Part shown: positions 8,572-17,416 of the stretch, in pieces
How the letters are laid out: every line of letters starts with the position of its first letter
How positions within the stretch are numbered: the first letter of the stretch is position 1
Assembly: GCF_000943565.1 (NCBI RefSeq)
Contig: NZ_JTDW01000018.1
Span: 1 to 62,046 of the forward strand
Direction of reading: 5' to 3'
Source: Neotamlana sedimentorum
GTDB lineage: Bacteria; Bacteroidota; Bacteroidia; Flavobacteriales; Flavobacteriaceae
DNA length: 62,046 bases
The notes under the pieces: generated by a model
What the model was told of the DNA's origin: nothing
The model's input: the letters and a program-made list of their open reading frames with translations, nothing else
Databases searched by the model: none
Translations under genes and position numbers: made by a program

Positions 8572-9783
8572 ATGTTACGCGTATTATTTATTCTATTGGT
8601 TTTTAATAATTTAAACAGCCAAAACGCCAATATTCAATTTTCGCAAAATGGTATAGAAAATCCTAATATTTTAACAACGCACCACTTTGGCATTTTTAGT
8701 TCTAGAATATCTTCTAACTTAAAACACCATGCAACAACAAACACTTCTATAAACCTAAATATAAATAGTGGTAATAATTTCCACCCTTATGTAGAAGGTT
8801 ATTTTCCCAAAAACCCAGAAGTTAGACAACAGTTTAGCGAAACTATTTGGTACAACAGGCGGTTTAATTATTTAGATGAAGAAACCACTCCAGCCGATTA
8901 TATGAATATTGTTGTTGATGCTGTAATAAAACATATAAGCCTTGGAGTAAATATTCCAATAAACAAAAATAGAGAACTCAACATAAACTTAAGATCATAC
9001 TTATTTACAAAAGGAAAATATCCGTTTTCACCCATTACCAGCGACGAAACTATTGAATGGTTTCATAGTCATATTATTGGAGACGAAGACCCTTTTGGCA
9101 GAAAATATTATGGTTTAAACCAAACCAATATTAACTATTTAGATAGAAATGGTAGAACGTTGCAACTAAAACACAATGATTTTTTTATTGGTGGCATTTC
9201 TTTCGATCACTATTATTATCCTGAAATTTCTTTAAATAAAACCAAACAATTATTCGTTAATTTAGGCACACATTTAGGCATTAACACGTCTAAATATAAC
9301 ACCTCAACCGATGTAGGAGGCTCAATAAATTTTGTAAAACAATTTAACTTAAAAAATAATTATTCTTTTAATTTCGGAATCCATGGAAGTGTTTTACGCA
9401 AGAATTTAATCGATTTCAACAAAGAAAATATCGACTTTGGTAATAATAAATTCCTGGCTACTTTCGAGGCAAATCCGCAAATTACCCGATACACAAAAAA
9501 CGGCAATTTTAATTCAATTGGTATAAACTATCAAATACAAACCAGTTACAACAAAAAAAAAGAAGCTGATTATTATTTCCTTTTAGGCGAATGGCAGGCG
9601 GCAGACAGCGGGTGGCATCATGGTGTTTCCGAACTCTATAATTCCTTATCAAATTGGTCAATTATCTACTCATATGGCAGTCCTAAATTCTTGTTTTCGT
9701 TTTACCTTAAACAAGATTTTTTGGTAAATAACGCACCCGATCTTCAAACCGGCATTTCTTTCAAAAAGCCTTTATTTAACTAG
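8572..9783 (+). CDS. Exported DUF3187-like outer-membrane protein
   Basis: This 403-residue protein has a weak signal peptide (FILLVFNNLNSQ) and alternating polar/hydrophobic strands typical of a beta-barrel. The layout (HISLGVNIPI, a WFHSHIIG segment before an aromatic-rich YGLNQTNINYLDRNG, and a C-terminal WHHGVSELYNSLSNWS) resembles DUF3187 proteins, but this is from memory and uncertain. It follows the histidine kinase by only 31 bases, so the two are probably co-transcribed and the kinase may sense something related to this surface protein. Confidence 0.6.
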   Translation: MLRVLFILLVFNNLNSQNANIQFSQNGIENPNILTTHHFGIFSSRISSNLKHHATTNTSINLNINSGNNFHPYVEGYFPKNPEVRQQFSETIWYNRRFNYLDEETTPADYMNIVVDAVIKHISLGVNIPINKNRELNINLRSYLFTKGKYPFSPITSDETIEWFHSHIIGDEDPFGRKYYGLNQTNINYLDRNGRTLQLKHNDFFIGGISFDHYYYPEISLNKTKQLFVNLGTHLGINTSKYNTSTDVGGSINFVKQFNLKNNYSFNFGIHGSVLRKNLIDFNKENIDFGNNKFLATFEANPQITRYTKNGNFNSIGINYQIQTSYNKKKEADYYFLLGEWQAADSGWHHGVSELYNSLSNWSIIYSYGSPKFLFSFYLKQDFLVNNAPDLQTGISFKKPLFN

Positions 9784-9902
9784 GGCTATCACATTTCTTA
9801 ACTCGAAATCAACCTGTTAACTTCGAGTTAAAATTAAATACCCCATTAAACTTTTTTAAAATTTAAAAGTCCTAAGTACAAATAATTTAAAAACATAATA
9901 AG

Positions 9903-10370
9903 ATGAAAAAAATACTTTTAATTGCTATCGCATTAGTAGGATTACAAGCCGTAGCGCAAAACCACCGTGGAGAAGGTAAAAAAGAAAGAGGAGATAAAAT
10001 GGCTAATCTTTCTGCCGAAGAAATTGCAACACTACAAACAAAACGTATGACGCTTTATTTAGATTTAACCGAATCTCAACAAAAGAAAATTCAAGCCATA
10101 AATTTAGAAAATGCCACAAAGCGCAAAGAGATGATGGAAGAGCGAAAAGCTAAAAAAGAAAGTGGCGAAGAACGCACAAAACCAACAGACGAAGAACGTT
10201 TAGCTATGGAAAACGCTCGTTTAGATCATAAAATTGCTATGAAAGCTAAAATGAAAGACATCCTAAATGAAGAGCAATATACTAAATGGGAAAAAAGCCA
10301 ACAACGTATGGCTATGAGAGGAAAAAAAAACAAGGATGATTCGAAAAAAAACCGCAAACAAAAAAGTTAA
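9903..10370 (+). CDS. Spy/CpxP-like periplasmic LTxxQ protein
   Basis: This 155-residue protein has a clean signal peptide (MKKILLIAIALVGLQAVAQ). The mature chain is almost entirely charged helix, with LYLDLTESQQKKIQAINLEN, the LTxxQ-type motif, and a second copy around MKDILNEEQYTKWEKSQQR. This is the organisation of small periplasmic ATP-independent chaperones (Spy/CpxP) and of the related Bacteroidota DUF4890-type proteins. The tail is Lys-rich. The terminator at 10399-10433 closes the unit. Confidence 0.7.
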   Translation: MKKILLIAIALVGLQAVAQNHRGEGKKERGDKMANLSAEEIATLQTKRMTLYLDLTESQQKKIQAINLENATKRKEMMEERKAKKESGEERTKPTDEERLAMENARLDHKIAMKAKMKDILNEEQYTKWEKSQQRMAMRGKKNKDDSKKNRKQKS

Positions 10371-10398
10371 TGATTGATAGTTAATTTAGTTAATAGAC

Positions 10399-10433
10399 AA
10401 GCCGCGTAATTATTTAATAATATTCGCGGCTTT
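10399..10433. terminator. Bidirectional intrinsic terminator
   Basis: AAGCCGCG pairs with CGCGGCTT around an A/T loop between two convergent genes. T-rich flanks allow use from both sides. Confidence 0.75.
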
Positions 10434-10442
10434 CTTCATTTA

Positions 10443-11729
10443 TTATAAAGCTTTCGCGACCTTATTTATAGCATTTATAGTAAAATCTAAATCTTCAAAA
10501 GTTAAAGCTTCCGTAATAAACCAAGTTTCGAAAGCACTTGGTGCAATGTAAATACCTTCGTTTAACAACCCATGAAAGAATTTTTTAAAGGTATCATTAT
10601 TACCTTTACCAGCTGTATTAAAATCGTAAACCTCACCTTTATCAAAATGTACAGATATCATTGAACCTACACGATTTATAGTATGCACTACTTTATTATC
10701 GTTTAATACTTTTGTTATGCCTTTGTGTAAATATTCTGTTTTTTCGTTTATGCTATCAAAAATACTTACGTTGTTATTCAACTCGGTTAACATCGCTAAA
10801 CCTGCTGCCATAGCTAATGGGTTTCCACTTAAAGTTCCTGCTTGATAAACAGGACCAACTGGAGCTAAATAATCCATAATTTCATGACTAGCAGCAAATG
10901 CCCCAACAGGTAATCCACCACCAATAACTTTACCAAAACAAACTATATCTGCTTTTATTCCGAATAGTTCTTGTGCACCTCCTTTAGCCAAACGAAAGCC
11001 CGTCATAACCTCATCAAAAATCAACAAAATATTGTTTTGGTCGCAAACGCTTCTTAACCCTTGTAAAAAACTTTCTTTTGGTGGGACACATCCCATATTA
11101 CCCGCAACAGGCTCGATAATAATACAAGCAATTTCGTTTTTATTAGCTTCAATTATAGCTTTTACATTTTCAATATCATTATAATTGGCCAACAAGGTAT
11201 CTTTTGCTGTTCCTTTAGTAACACCTGGAGAGTTGGGTGTTCCAAAAGTACTGGCTCCACTACCCGCTTGAATTAAAAACGAATCGGAATGCCCATGATA
11301 GCAACCAGCAAATTTTATAATTTTATCCTTTCCTGTAAAACCACGTGCTAACCTTACGGCACTCATACAAGCTTCGGTTCCAGAATTTACAAAACGGATT
11401 TTATCAATATTTGGCACCATTGAAACTGCTAATTCTGCTATTTTAGTTTCAATTTCGGTTGGCATTCCAAACGATGTTCCTTTTTGGGCTTTTTCTACTA
11501 CAGCATCAACTACAGGTTTGAATGCATGACCCAAAATCATTGGTCCCCAAGAATTAATGTAGTCTATTAACCGGTTTCCATCTTCATCAAACAAATAAGC
11601 TCCTTTTGCTTCTTTTACAAAAATAGGTGTTCCGCCAACACCTTTAAACGCTCTAACTGGAGAGTTAACACCTCCAGGAATTACTTTTTCGGCTTCAGCA
11701 AATAAAGCACTACTTCTTTTATAAATCAT
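10443..11729 (-). CDS. hemL: Glutamate-1-semialdehyde 2,1-aminomutase
   Basis: This 428-residue PLP enzyme converts glutamate-1-semialdehyde to 5-aminolevulinate in the C5 route to heme. Signatures are [16 protein letters not shown] at the N-terminus, [18 protein letters not shown], the cofactor Asp in [12 protein letters not shown], and the PLP lysine in [15 protein letters not shown]. Full length. It is the last gene of a four-gene minus-strand run, 22 bases after the glucosaminidase gene. The other members have no clear connection to heme. Confidence 0.96.
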   Translation of the reverse strand: MIYKRSSALFAEAEKVIPGGVNSPVRAFKGVGGTPIFVKEAKGAYLFDEDGNRLIDYINSWGPMILGHAFKPVVDAVVEKAQKGTSFGMPTEIETKIAELAVSMVPNIDKIRFVNSGTEACMSAVRLARGFTGKDKIIKFAGCYHGHSDSFLIQAGSGASTFGTPNSPGVTKGTAKDTLLANYNDIENVKAIIEANKNEIACIIIEPVAGNMGCVPPKESFLQGLRSVCDQNNILLIFDEVMTGFRLAKGGAQELFGIKADIVCFGKVIGGGLPVGAFAASHEIMDYLAPVGPVYQAGTLSGNPLAMAAGLAMLTELNNNVSIFDSINEKTEYLHKGITKVLNDNKVVHTINRVGSMISVHFDKGEVYDFNTAGKGNNDTFKKFFHGLLNEGIYIAPSAFETWFITEALTFEDLDFTINAINKVAKAL

Positions 11730-11751
11730 TTATATTAATTATGTTTTTTAA

Positions 11752-12540
11752 TTAAGGTTTCACAATTAAAACTTGCCCTATGCTTAAGTTTGTACTACGT
11801 AAACCATTTAGTTTTTGCAATTCTGCAACTGTTAAATTATACTTTCTAGATATAGAATATAGCGTATCGCCTTTCGATACAGTATAGGTTTGGTTATAAG
11901 TTGGTGCTTGATATTGCGTATACCTTTTACCGAGTACTTGCTTATCAAACTCATCTAAATTATAGCGCTCTATTAAACTAATTAATTTATCTGGATATTT
12001 TCTATCGGTAGCATAACCTGCGGCTCGCAAGCCTTTTGCCCATCCTTTATAATCTTCTTGTTTTAAATCGAAAAGCCCTGCATAACGTTTTCTTTCTTTT
12101 AAAAATAAAGAATGATCTCGAAAGGAATATTTTGCATCTTTATATTTTCGGAAGCATTCTTGTAACTCATCGTCATCGTGATAAATTCGGGCTCCTGTCC
12201 ATTCATGGCATTTAATTCCGAAGTGATTATTAGCCTCAACCGACAATCTACCATAACCCGAAGCCGATTCTAAAATACCTTGCGCTAAAGTTATACTTGC
12301 AGGAATGCCGTATAATTGCATTTCTTGTTGAGCCACTTCTTTATATAAATCGATGTACTCTTCTGTTTTACTAGCGTAACCTTTCGGTGCTTTTGTTGTA
12401 GTTGTAGGTTTTGTTTCTGGTCGTGTAATTTTAGGGGTTGTTTGTGTAGTTCGAGTTGGTCGTTTTGTTGTAGCTGTCTTTTTTGTTTTACAACTAAATA
12501 CAACTAAACTTAAACAACAAATCAATAATATTTTTTTCAT
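11752..12540 (-). CDS. Glucosaminidase (GH73)-LysM lipoprotein
   Basis: This is a 262-residue predicted lipoprotein. Its signal peptide MKKILLICCLSLVVFSC ends in a lipobox Cys and is followed by a Thr/Lys-rich linker (about 20-55). A mannosyl-glycoprotein endo-beta-N-acetylglucosaminidase-like domain (about 60-195) carries the catalytic Glu in AQGILESASGYG and the NHFGIKCHEW block. One C-terminal LysM (YTVSKGDTLYSISRKY, LSIGQVLIV) binds peptidoglycan. It should trim cell-wall glycan from the outer-membrane side. It starts 8 bases after the ACC-deaminase-like gene. Confidence 0.92.
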   Translation of the reverse strand: MKKILLICCLSLVVFSCKTKKTATTKRPTRTTQTTPKITRPETKPTTTTKAPKGYASKTEEYIDLYKEVAQQEMQLYGIPASITLAQGILESASGYGRLSVEANNHFGIKCHEWTGARIYHDDDELQECFRKYKDAKYSFRDHSLFLKERKRYAGLFDLKQEDYKGWAKGLRAAGYATDRKYPDKLISLIERYNLDEFDKQVLGKRYTQYQAPTYNQTYTVSKGDTLYSISRKYNLTVAELQKLNGLRSTNLSIGQVLIVKP

Positions 12541-12548
12541 TTAAAAAG

Positions 12549-13460
12549 TTACTTTATTAAGGGTAAATTTTTCTTTTTTAATAATGTATTCATCCCGGAA
12601 ATTCCTTGCAAACCACCTGTATGAATTGCTAATATTTTTGAGCCTTTCGGAAAATAGCCGTTTTCAATTAAATTAAAAATTCCGAACATCATTTTTCCAG
12701 TATAAACCGGATCGAGCGGCACATTACTATCCGCTTTAAATCTATTTATAAAACCAATTAAATCTTCATTTATTTTAGCATAACCGCCAAAATGATAATC
12801 TATAATTAATTTCCAATTGCTCTTCGATACAAATTTACTAATATCTTCTTTTAAAAAGTCACCTTTAAGTGCCGGAAAGCCTAAAATTTGCTGATTTTGG
12901 TTCGATGCATTTATTAAACCAGACATAGTGCCGCCTGTACCAACTGCAGTACAGATAAAATTAAAATCTTTGTCTGTTTTATTTAAAATTTCTTCACAGC
13001 CTTTTACAGCTAGGTCATTAGTGCCACCTTCAGGAATAACAAAAAAACTTCCAAATTTGTTTTCTAAATGATTTAAAAATGATTCACTTGTTTTATTTCT
13101 ATAAGCTTCTCGAGTAACAAATTCAAACTGCATTCCCTCATTTTTAGCGAAACTTAAAGTAGGATTTTGATTGATTTTATTTTGAAGCTCTTCACCTCTT
13201 ATTACACCAATAGTTTTAAAATTAAAAGCCTTACCTGCAGCCGCAACAGCAGCAATATGATTGGAATAAGCCCCACCAAAAGTCAATAAAGTTTTAAAAC
13301 CTAAATGCTGTGCTTCTTGAAGATTGTATTTTAATTTACGGTATTTATTTCCAGAAATAAAGGAATGAATTCTATCTTCTCGTTTAATGTAAAGTTCAAC
13401 ACCATATTTTTCTGGTAATTTTACACGTTCGTTTATGCTATGTTCTAGCTTAAAAATCAT
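12549..13460 (-). CDS. 1-aminocyclopropane-1-carboxylate deaminase/D-cysteine desulfhydrase family PLP protein
   Basis: This 303-residue protein belongs to the tryptophan-synthase-beta-like PLP fold. The PLP lysine is in SGNKYRKLKYN and the phosphate loop is GTGGTMSG. TFGGAYSNHIAA matches the D-cysteine desulfhydrase/ACC deaminase subgroup. The exact substrate cannot be read from sequence. Its start overlaps the end of the upstream HExxH protein gene by 11 bases, so the two are translationally coupled. Confidence 0.88.
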   Translation of the reverse strand: MIFKLEHSINERVKLPEKYGVELYIKREDRIHSFISGNKYRKLKYNLQEAQHLGFKTLLTFGGAYSNHIAAVAAAGKAFNFKTIGVIRGEELQNKINQNPTLSFAKNEGMQFEFVTREAYRNKTSESFLNHLENKFGSFFVIPEGGTNDLAVKGCEEILNKTDKDFNFICTAVGTGGTMSGLINASNQNQQILGFPALKGDFLKEDISKFVSKSNWKLIIDYHFGGYAKINEDLIGFINRFKADSNVPLDPVYTGKMMFGIFNLIENGYFPKGSKILAIHTGGLQGISGMNTLLKKKNLPLIK

Positions 13461-13788
13461 GCCTGCGAAGATACTTTAAAAAAGCCCAAAACGGTCTATT
13501 TTTAAGATATTCTAAGTTTTTTTCTTGCCGATAAGCTTCCAGCTCAAAGGATATATTTCGGTAAGCTAAATGCCATTTTTTGTATTGAATTAACCGAAAT
13601 ACAAACTCAAGAACATACCAAAAATAAAACGGTATAACCAATAACTCTAATTGTTGTTTTAAATGAATACGCTCATGATTAATAAAAACAGCATCCTGTT
13701 TTAAAGTCTTCTTTTTTAAAAACACAAATGGAAAAAAGGTTAAACCTAAATAACCTTTGGGCACTAAATATTTTGAAACTAAAATCAT
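13450..13788 (-). CDS. Small HExxH membrane protein, possible metalloprotease
   Basis: This 112-residue protein is not one I can name. With the ATG start it runs MILVSKYLVPKGYLG, then hydrophobic segments (about 13-26 and 50-66) around INHERIHLKQQLELL. This places a HExxH motif (H38, E39, H42) at a membrane edge, with FELEAY (E82, E84) as a possible third-ligand region, as in gluzincins. A TTG codon 24 bases upstream could extend it, but the ATG is preferred. It is first in the run leading to hemL. Confidence 0.62.
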   Translation of the reverse strand: MILVSKYLVPKGYLGLTFFPFVFLKKKTLKQDAVFINHERIHLKQQLELLVIPFYFWYVLEFVFRLIQYKKWHLAYRNISFELEAYRQEKNLEYLKNRPFWAFLKYLRRHDF

Positions 13789-13824
13789 TAACAAAAGCTT
13801 TTCAAAAATCAATCCAAATTACAT

Positions 13825-13832
13825 TATCTTTG
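13825..13832 (+). promoter_or_regulatory. TAnnTTTG -7 element of the DUF5522 gene
   Basis: TATCTTTG ends only six bases before the ATG at 13839. Transcription should therefore begin at or almost at the start codon, giving a leaderless message. Confidence 0.65.
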
Positions 13833-13838
13833 ATTAAG

Positions 13839-13997
13839 ATGAAAAAAATAATTCCAGTTGAAGAAGGCGATTATTATTTAACGCCCGAAGGCTATCGCTG
13901 TTTTACAGAGCAATACCATTTAAAACGCGGGTATTGTTGCGAAAGTGGCTGCAGACATTGTCCTTACGGCTATAACAAAAAAACCAACAGCTATTAG
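13839..13997 (+). CDS. DUF5522 family small protein
   Basis: This 52-residue cytosolic protein starts MKKIIPVEEGDYYLTPEGYRC and has a dense C-terminal cysteine cluster, GYCCESGCRHCPYGYN. The four Cys are spaced like a zinc or iron-sulfur site. This matches DUF5522 as I recall it; function is unknown. The frame is open about 110 bases further upstream, but the promoter element at 13825-13832 and the divergent gene make 13839 the right start. Confidence 0.85.
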   Translation: MKKIIPVEEGDYYLTPEGYRCFTEQYHLKRGYCCESGCRHCPYGYNKKTNSY

Positions 13998-14085
13998 TTA
14001 AAATTTTATAATTAATTAGCTTGGTATAATTATTGATGCTTAAATTAAATAGATTTTTCTTAAGAATTAACTAAAAAATATCGCT

Positions 14086-14652
14086 ATGAATACGTTTTTA
14101 AAAACAGTACCGCTTTTAGCTTTTTTTGTGGTTTTATCGTCTTGCACCTCTGTTAAAGTTGCTGCCGATTATGATAAAAAAGCCAATTTTAATAATTACA
14201 AAACCTTTGCTTTTTTTAAAACAGGTATCGATAAGGCCGAAATAAGTGATTTAGACAAACGTCGCATCCTTCGCGCCATTGAAGCCGAACTACTAGCTAA
14301 AGGCTTCACAAAATCTGAAAATCCAGATTTACTAATTAGCCTGTTTACAAAATCGAACCAACGTGTTGATGTATACAATAATGCCTGGGGCTACGGTGCT
14401 TGGGGCTGGGGCGGTTGGGGTCCTTGGGGCGGATTTGGTCCCGGTTGGGGCTGGGGCTGGAATCAACCAACCACCTCAGTTAGTACAGAAGGCACTTTAT
14501 TTATAGATTTAATCGATGCTGAAAAAAAAGAACTTATTTGGCAAGGAATGGGAACCGGTTATTTAAGCCGAAATGTTGAGAAAAAAGAAGAACGTATTCA
14601 GGAGTTTGTTACAGAAATAATGAAAAAATACCCGCCGGAAGCGTTACAATAA
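14086..14652 (+). CDS. DUF4136 lipoprotein
   Basis: This 188-residue predicted lipoprotein has a signal peptide ending in VVLSSC. The DUF4136 features follow: VAADYDKKANFNNYKTFAFF at the N-terminus, RRILRAIEAELLAKGF with NPDLLIS, and a final TGYLSRNVEKKEERIQEFV. A Gly/Trp-rich loop of about 28 residues (GAWGWGGWGPWGG and following) interrupts the middle. Such loops are common in this family and are probably surface-exposed. Function is unknown. Confidence 0.85.
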   Translation: MNTFLKTVPLLAFFVVLSSCTSVKVAADYDKKANFNNYKTFAFFKTGIDKAEISDLDKRRILRAIEAELLAKGFTKSENPDLLISLFTKSNQRVDVYNNAWGYGAWGWGGWGPWGGFGPGWGWGWNQPTTSVSTEGTLFIDLIDAEKKELIWQGMGTGYLSRNVEKKEERIQEFVTEIMKKYPPEALQ

Positions 14653-14669
14653 TATCACGTAAATTAGCG

Positions 14670-14790
14670 TAGAGCTGTTTAGAAAGTGTTGATTAGAATT
14701 GTCAACCTGAACTTGTTTCAGGTTCTCATAGGTTAAAGATTCTGAAACAAGTTCAGAATGACAAAATCAAACACCTACTAAACAGCTCTA
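14670..14790. repeat. 121-bp nested imperfect palindrome (MITE-like intergenic repeat)
   Basis: TAGAGCTGTTTAG at the left is matched by CTAAACAGCTCTA at the right, and pairing continues inward through GTGTTGATT/AATCAAACAC. An inner pair surrounds CCTGAACTTGTTTCAGG and its near complement TTCTGAAACAAGTTCAG. The inner words are a recurrent type in flavobacterial intergenic DNA. It may be a non-autonomous mobile element or a strong terminator between the DUF4136 gene and the hydroxylase. Confidence 0.75.
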
Positions 14791-14854
14791 TTGTTTTCCT
14801 CTCGCATTTTATTAATAATTCGTATTTTTAAGCTAACCACATTATTATTTAACC

Positions 14855-16621
14855 ATGAATACGAATATTGAAGAAAACGATGTTTTAAAACGCTTACCCA
14901 AACATTTAAAACAGTTTATAAAACCACAAAATTACAGCGACTATTCTGCAATAGATCAAGCCGTTTGGCGCTACGTAATGCGTAAAAACGTCGATTTTTT
15001 AAAACATGTGGCCCATTCATCGTACCTCGAAGGTTTAAAACAAACTGGAATATCATTAAACAACATCCCTAACCTGTACGGTATGAACCGTATTTTAAAA
15101 CAAATTGGTTGGGCTGCTGTAGCTGTCGATGGGTTTATACCGCCCAATGCCTTTATGGAATTTCAAGCCTATAATGTTTTAGTTATTGCCAGCGACATTA
15201 GGCAATTAGAGCATATAGAATACACTCCAGCTCCAGATATTATTCATGAAGGCGCAGGACACGCACCAATAATAGCAAACCCAGAATATGCCGAATATTT
15301 ACGCCGCTTTGGTGAAATTGGTTGCAAAGCTATTTCATCTGCTAAAGATTACGAACTTTACGAAGCTGTAAGGCATTTATCAATTATAAAAGAAGCGCCA
15401 AATACCAGTGAAGCCGATATCGCTTCCGCGGAAGAAACCGTAAATCACCTTCAAAAAAACATGGGTGAACCAAGCGAAATGGCACTCATAAGAAATTTAC
15501 ATTGGTGGACTGTAGAATACGGACTTATTGGAACACCAGAACAACCCAAAATTTATGGCGCTGGGTTATTATCATCCATTGGAGAAAGTGCTTGGTGCAT
15601 GACAAATCATGTAAAAAAACTACCGTATACCATACAAGCAACCTATCAAGATTTCGACATAACAAAACCTCAACCTCAGCTTTTTGTCACACCAAATTTT
15701 GCACATTTAGGTTTGGTTTTAGAAGAATTTGCTAACACCATGGCGTTACGCAAAGGCGGGCTAAAAGGCATTAAAAAACTTATTAATTCGGAAGCTTTAG
15801 GCAGTATAGAATTAAGTACAGGCATACAAATATCTGGCATTTTTAACAAGGTTATAGCGAATGAAGGCAAACCAATATACTTTCAAACTAAAGGAAAAAC
15901 AGCGCTCGCTTATCGTGAAAAAGAATTGGTTGGACACGGCACCAAAACACACCAATATGGCTTTGGCTCTCCTATTGGAAAACTAAAAGGTATTAATATT
16001 GCTATTGAAGATATGAGCCCAAGAGATTTACGAGCTTACAATATTTTTGAAGAAGAAACAGTAACACTTCATTTTGAAGGAGGCATAAGTGTATCTGGAG
16101 AAATTATTACCGGAAAGCGAAATTTACAAGGAAAAATAATTTTAATTAGTTTTAAAAACTGTACTGTATCCTACGGTAAAACTATATTGTTTAAGCCAGA
16201 AAATGGCATTTACAATATGGCGGTAGGAAAATCTATTGTATCGGCATTTTCTGGACCAGCAGATTTAAATAGCTTCGATTTAATAACTCATAAAACCAGT
16301 TCTCAAACTATAAAAATTGAAAAATCGAAATCTCAAATACAACTGGAAAGTTTATACCAACAGGTAAGCGATTTTCGTAATGGTAAAAACAAGACAATTT
16401 CGCGCAATAAAGTGCTAGAAACTTTAATTACCGAACATCCAAACGACTGGCTATTGGCTATAGAACTTTACGAACTGGCCTTTAAAGCCAACGAAAAACC
16501 TTTGTGTAAACGCATTTTACAACACCTTGAATCTATTAAACAAAACCAACCACAACTTGGAAAATTAATTGATGATGGCATAGGAATTGTAAACAGCGCC
16601 CCGGTTACTAACAGTTTTTAA
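14855..16621 (+). CDS. Aromatic amino acid hydroxylase (phenylalanine 4-monooxygenase type), long form
   Basis: This is a 588-residue protein. The first about 330 residues match the iron- and pterin-dependent hydroxylase domain: YTPAPDIIHEGAGHAPIIANPEYAEYL holds the two iron-binding His, WTVEYGLIG and GAGLLSSIGE follow, and Phe-to-Tyr conversion is the likely reaction. Typical bacterial phenylalanine hydroxylases stop near 270-300 residues. Here another about 250 residues follow, with beta-rich GISVSGEIITGKRNLQGKII and a helical end. I do not recognise that extension, although long forms occur in Bacteroidota. It converges on the enoyl-CoA hydratase gene 15 bases away. Confidence 0.9.
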   Translation: MNTNIEENDVLKRLPKHLKQFIKPQNYSDYSAIDQAVWRYVMRKNVDFLKHVAHSSYLEGLKQTGISLNNIPNLYGMNRILKQIGWAAVAVDGFIPPNAFMEFQAYNVLVIASDIRQLEHIEYTPAPDIIHEGAGHAPIIANPEYAEYLRRFGEIGCKAISSAKDYELYEAVRHLSIIKEAPNTSEADIASAEETVNHLQKNMGEPSEMALIRNLHWWTVEYGLIGTPEQPKIYGAGLLSSIGESAWCMTNHVKKLPYTIQATYQDFDITKPQPQLFVTPNFAHLGLVLEEFANTMALRKGGLKGIKKLINSEALGSIELSTGIQISGIFNKVIANEGKPIYFQTKGKTALAYREKELVGHGTKTHQYGFGSPIGKLKGINIAIEDMSPRDLRAYNIFEEETVTLHFEGGISVSGEIITGKRNLQGKIILISFKNCTVSYGKTILFKPENGIYNMAVGKSIVSAFSGPADLNSFDLITHKTSSQTIKIEKSKSQIQLESLYQQVSDFRNGKNKTISRNKVLETLITEHPNDWLLAIELYELAFKANEKPLCKRILQHLESIKQNQPQLGKLIDDGIGIVNSAPVTNSF

Positions 16622-16636
16622 AAACAGAAACAACAC

Positions 16637-17386
16637 TTATTTAAACCGTTTTAAAGTTTCCTTAGTAAAATCGCTCAAAACCAGTTTCCCGCTAATTTTG
16701 GCACGTTCGGTGAGTAAATTGTCCCAATCATCTGTGTTTTTCCAGATTACTTTTTTCATTTCTTGTAAAGCTTCTGGATTATAGTCTGCTAATTTTTCAG
16801 CTAAAAGTGTAACGGTTTCATCTAAAGCTTCGGTGGTTTCGCAGATCTCAGCAAATAGCCCATTAGTTTTAGCCCATTCGGCAGTATAAAATGCTTCCGC
16901 ATTAAGCGTCATTTGTGACATTTTAGAAACACCTATTTTACGTGTTACGGCAGGCTCGATTACAAACGGACCAATGCCTATACTTAATTCGCTTAACTTA
17001 ATTGATGCGTATTTAGTTGCTAAACAATAATCGGTAGCCGCAGCTAAACCAACACCGCCACCAACAGCTTTTCCTTGCACACGACCAATAATAAGTTTGC
17101 TCGATTTTCGCATGGCATTAATAACATTGGCAAAACCAGAGAAAAAGGTCTTTCCGGTAGCTTCATTGTTAATAGCTATTAACTCGTTAAAACTGGCTCC
17201 TGCACAAAACGTTCGGTCTCCACCACTTTTTAAAACCAACACTTTAGCATCGCTTGTTTCTGCATCTACAATAGTATGCTGTAATTTTTGCAACACCTCA
17301 CTTGGCATAGCATTATGGTTAGGATGAAAAAACTCAATATAACCAACCTTATTTTTAATATTAAATGAAACGTACGGATCTGTCAT
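16637..17386 (-). CDS. Enoyl-CoA hydratase/isomerase family protein
   Basis: This 249-residue crotonase-fold protein has an oxyanion-hole loop at FCAGASFNELI and GKAVGGGVGLAAATDYCLATKYA. The first catalytic Glu position of classical hydratases is not obvious: the segment reads KLSELSIGIGPFVIEPAVTR, so the exact reaction (hydratase, isomerase or another acyl-CoA reaction) is open. It is second in a two-gene unit with the DUF4230 gene. Confidence 0.88.
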   Translation of the reverse strand: MTDPYVSFNIKNKVGYIEFFHPNHNAMPSEVLQKLQHTIVDAETSDAKVLVLKSGGDRTFCAGASFNELIAINNEATGKTFFSGFANVINAMRKSSKLIIGRVQGKAVGGGVGLAAATDYCLATKYASIKLSELSIGIGPFVIEPAVTRKIGVSKMSQMTLNAEAFYTAEWAKTNGLFAEICETTEALDETVTLLAEKLADYNPEALQEMKKVIWKNTDDWDNLLTERAKISGKLVLSDFTKETLKRFK

Positions 17387-17416
17387 TATGTAGTAGCGTG
17401 TTTTTTAATCTTAAAA

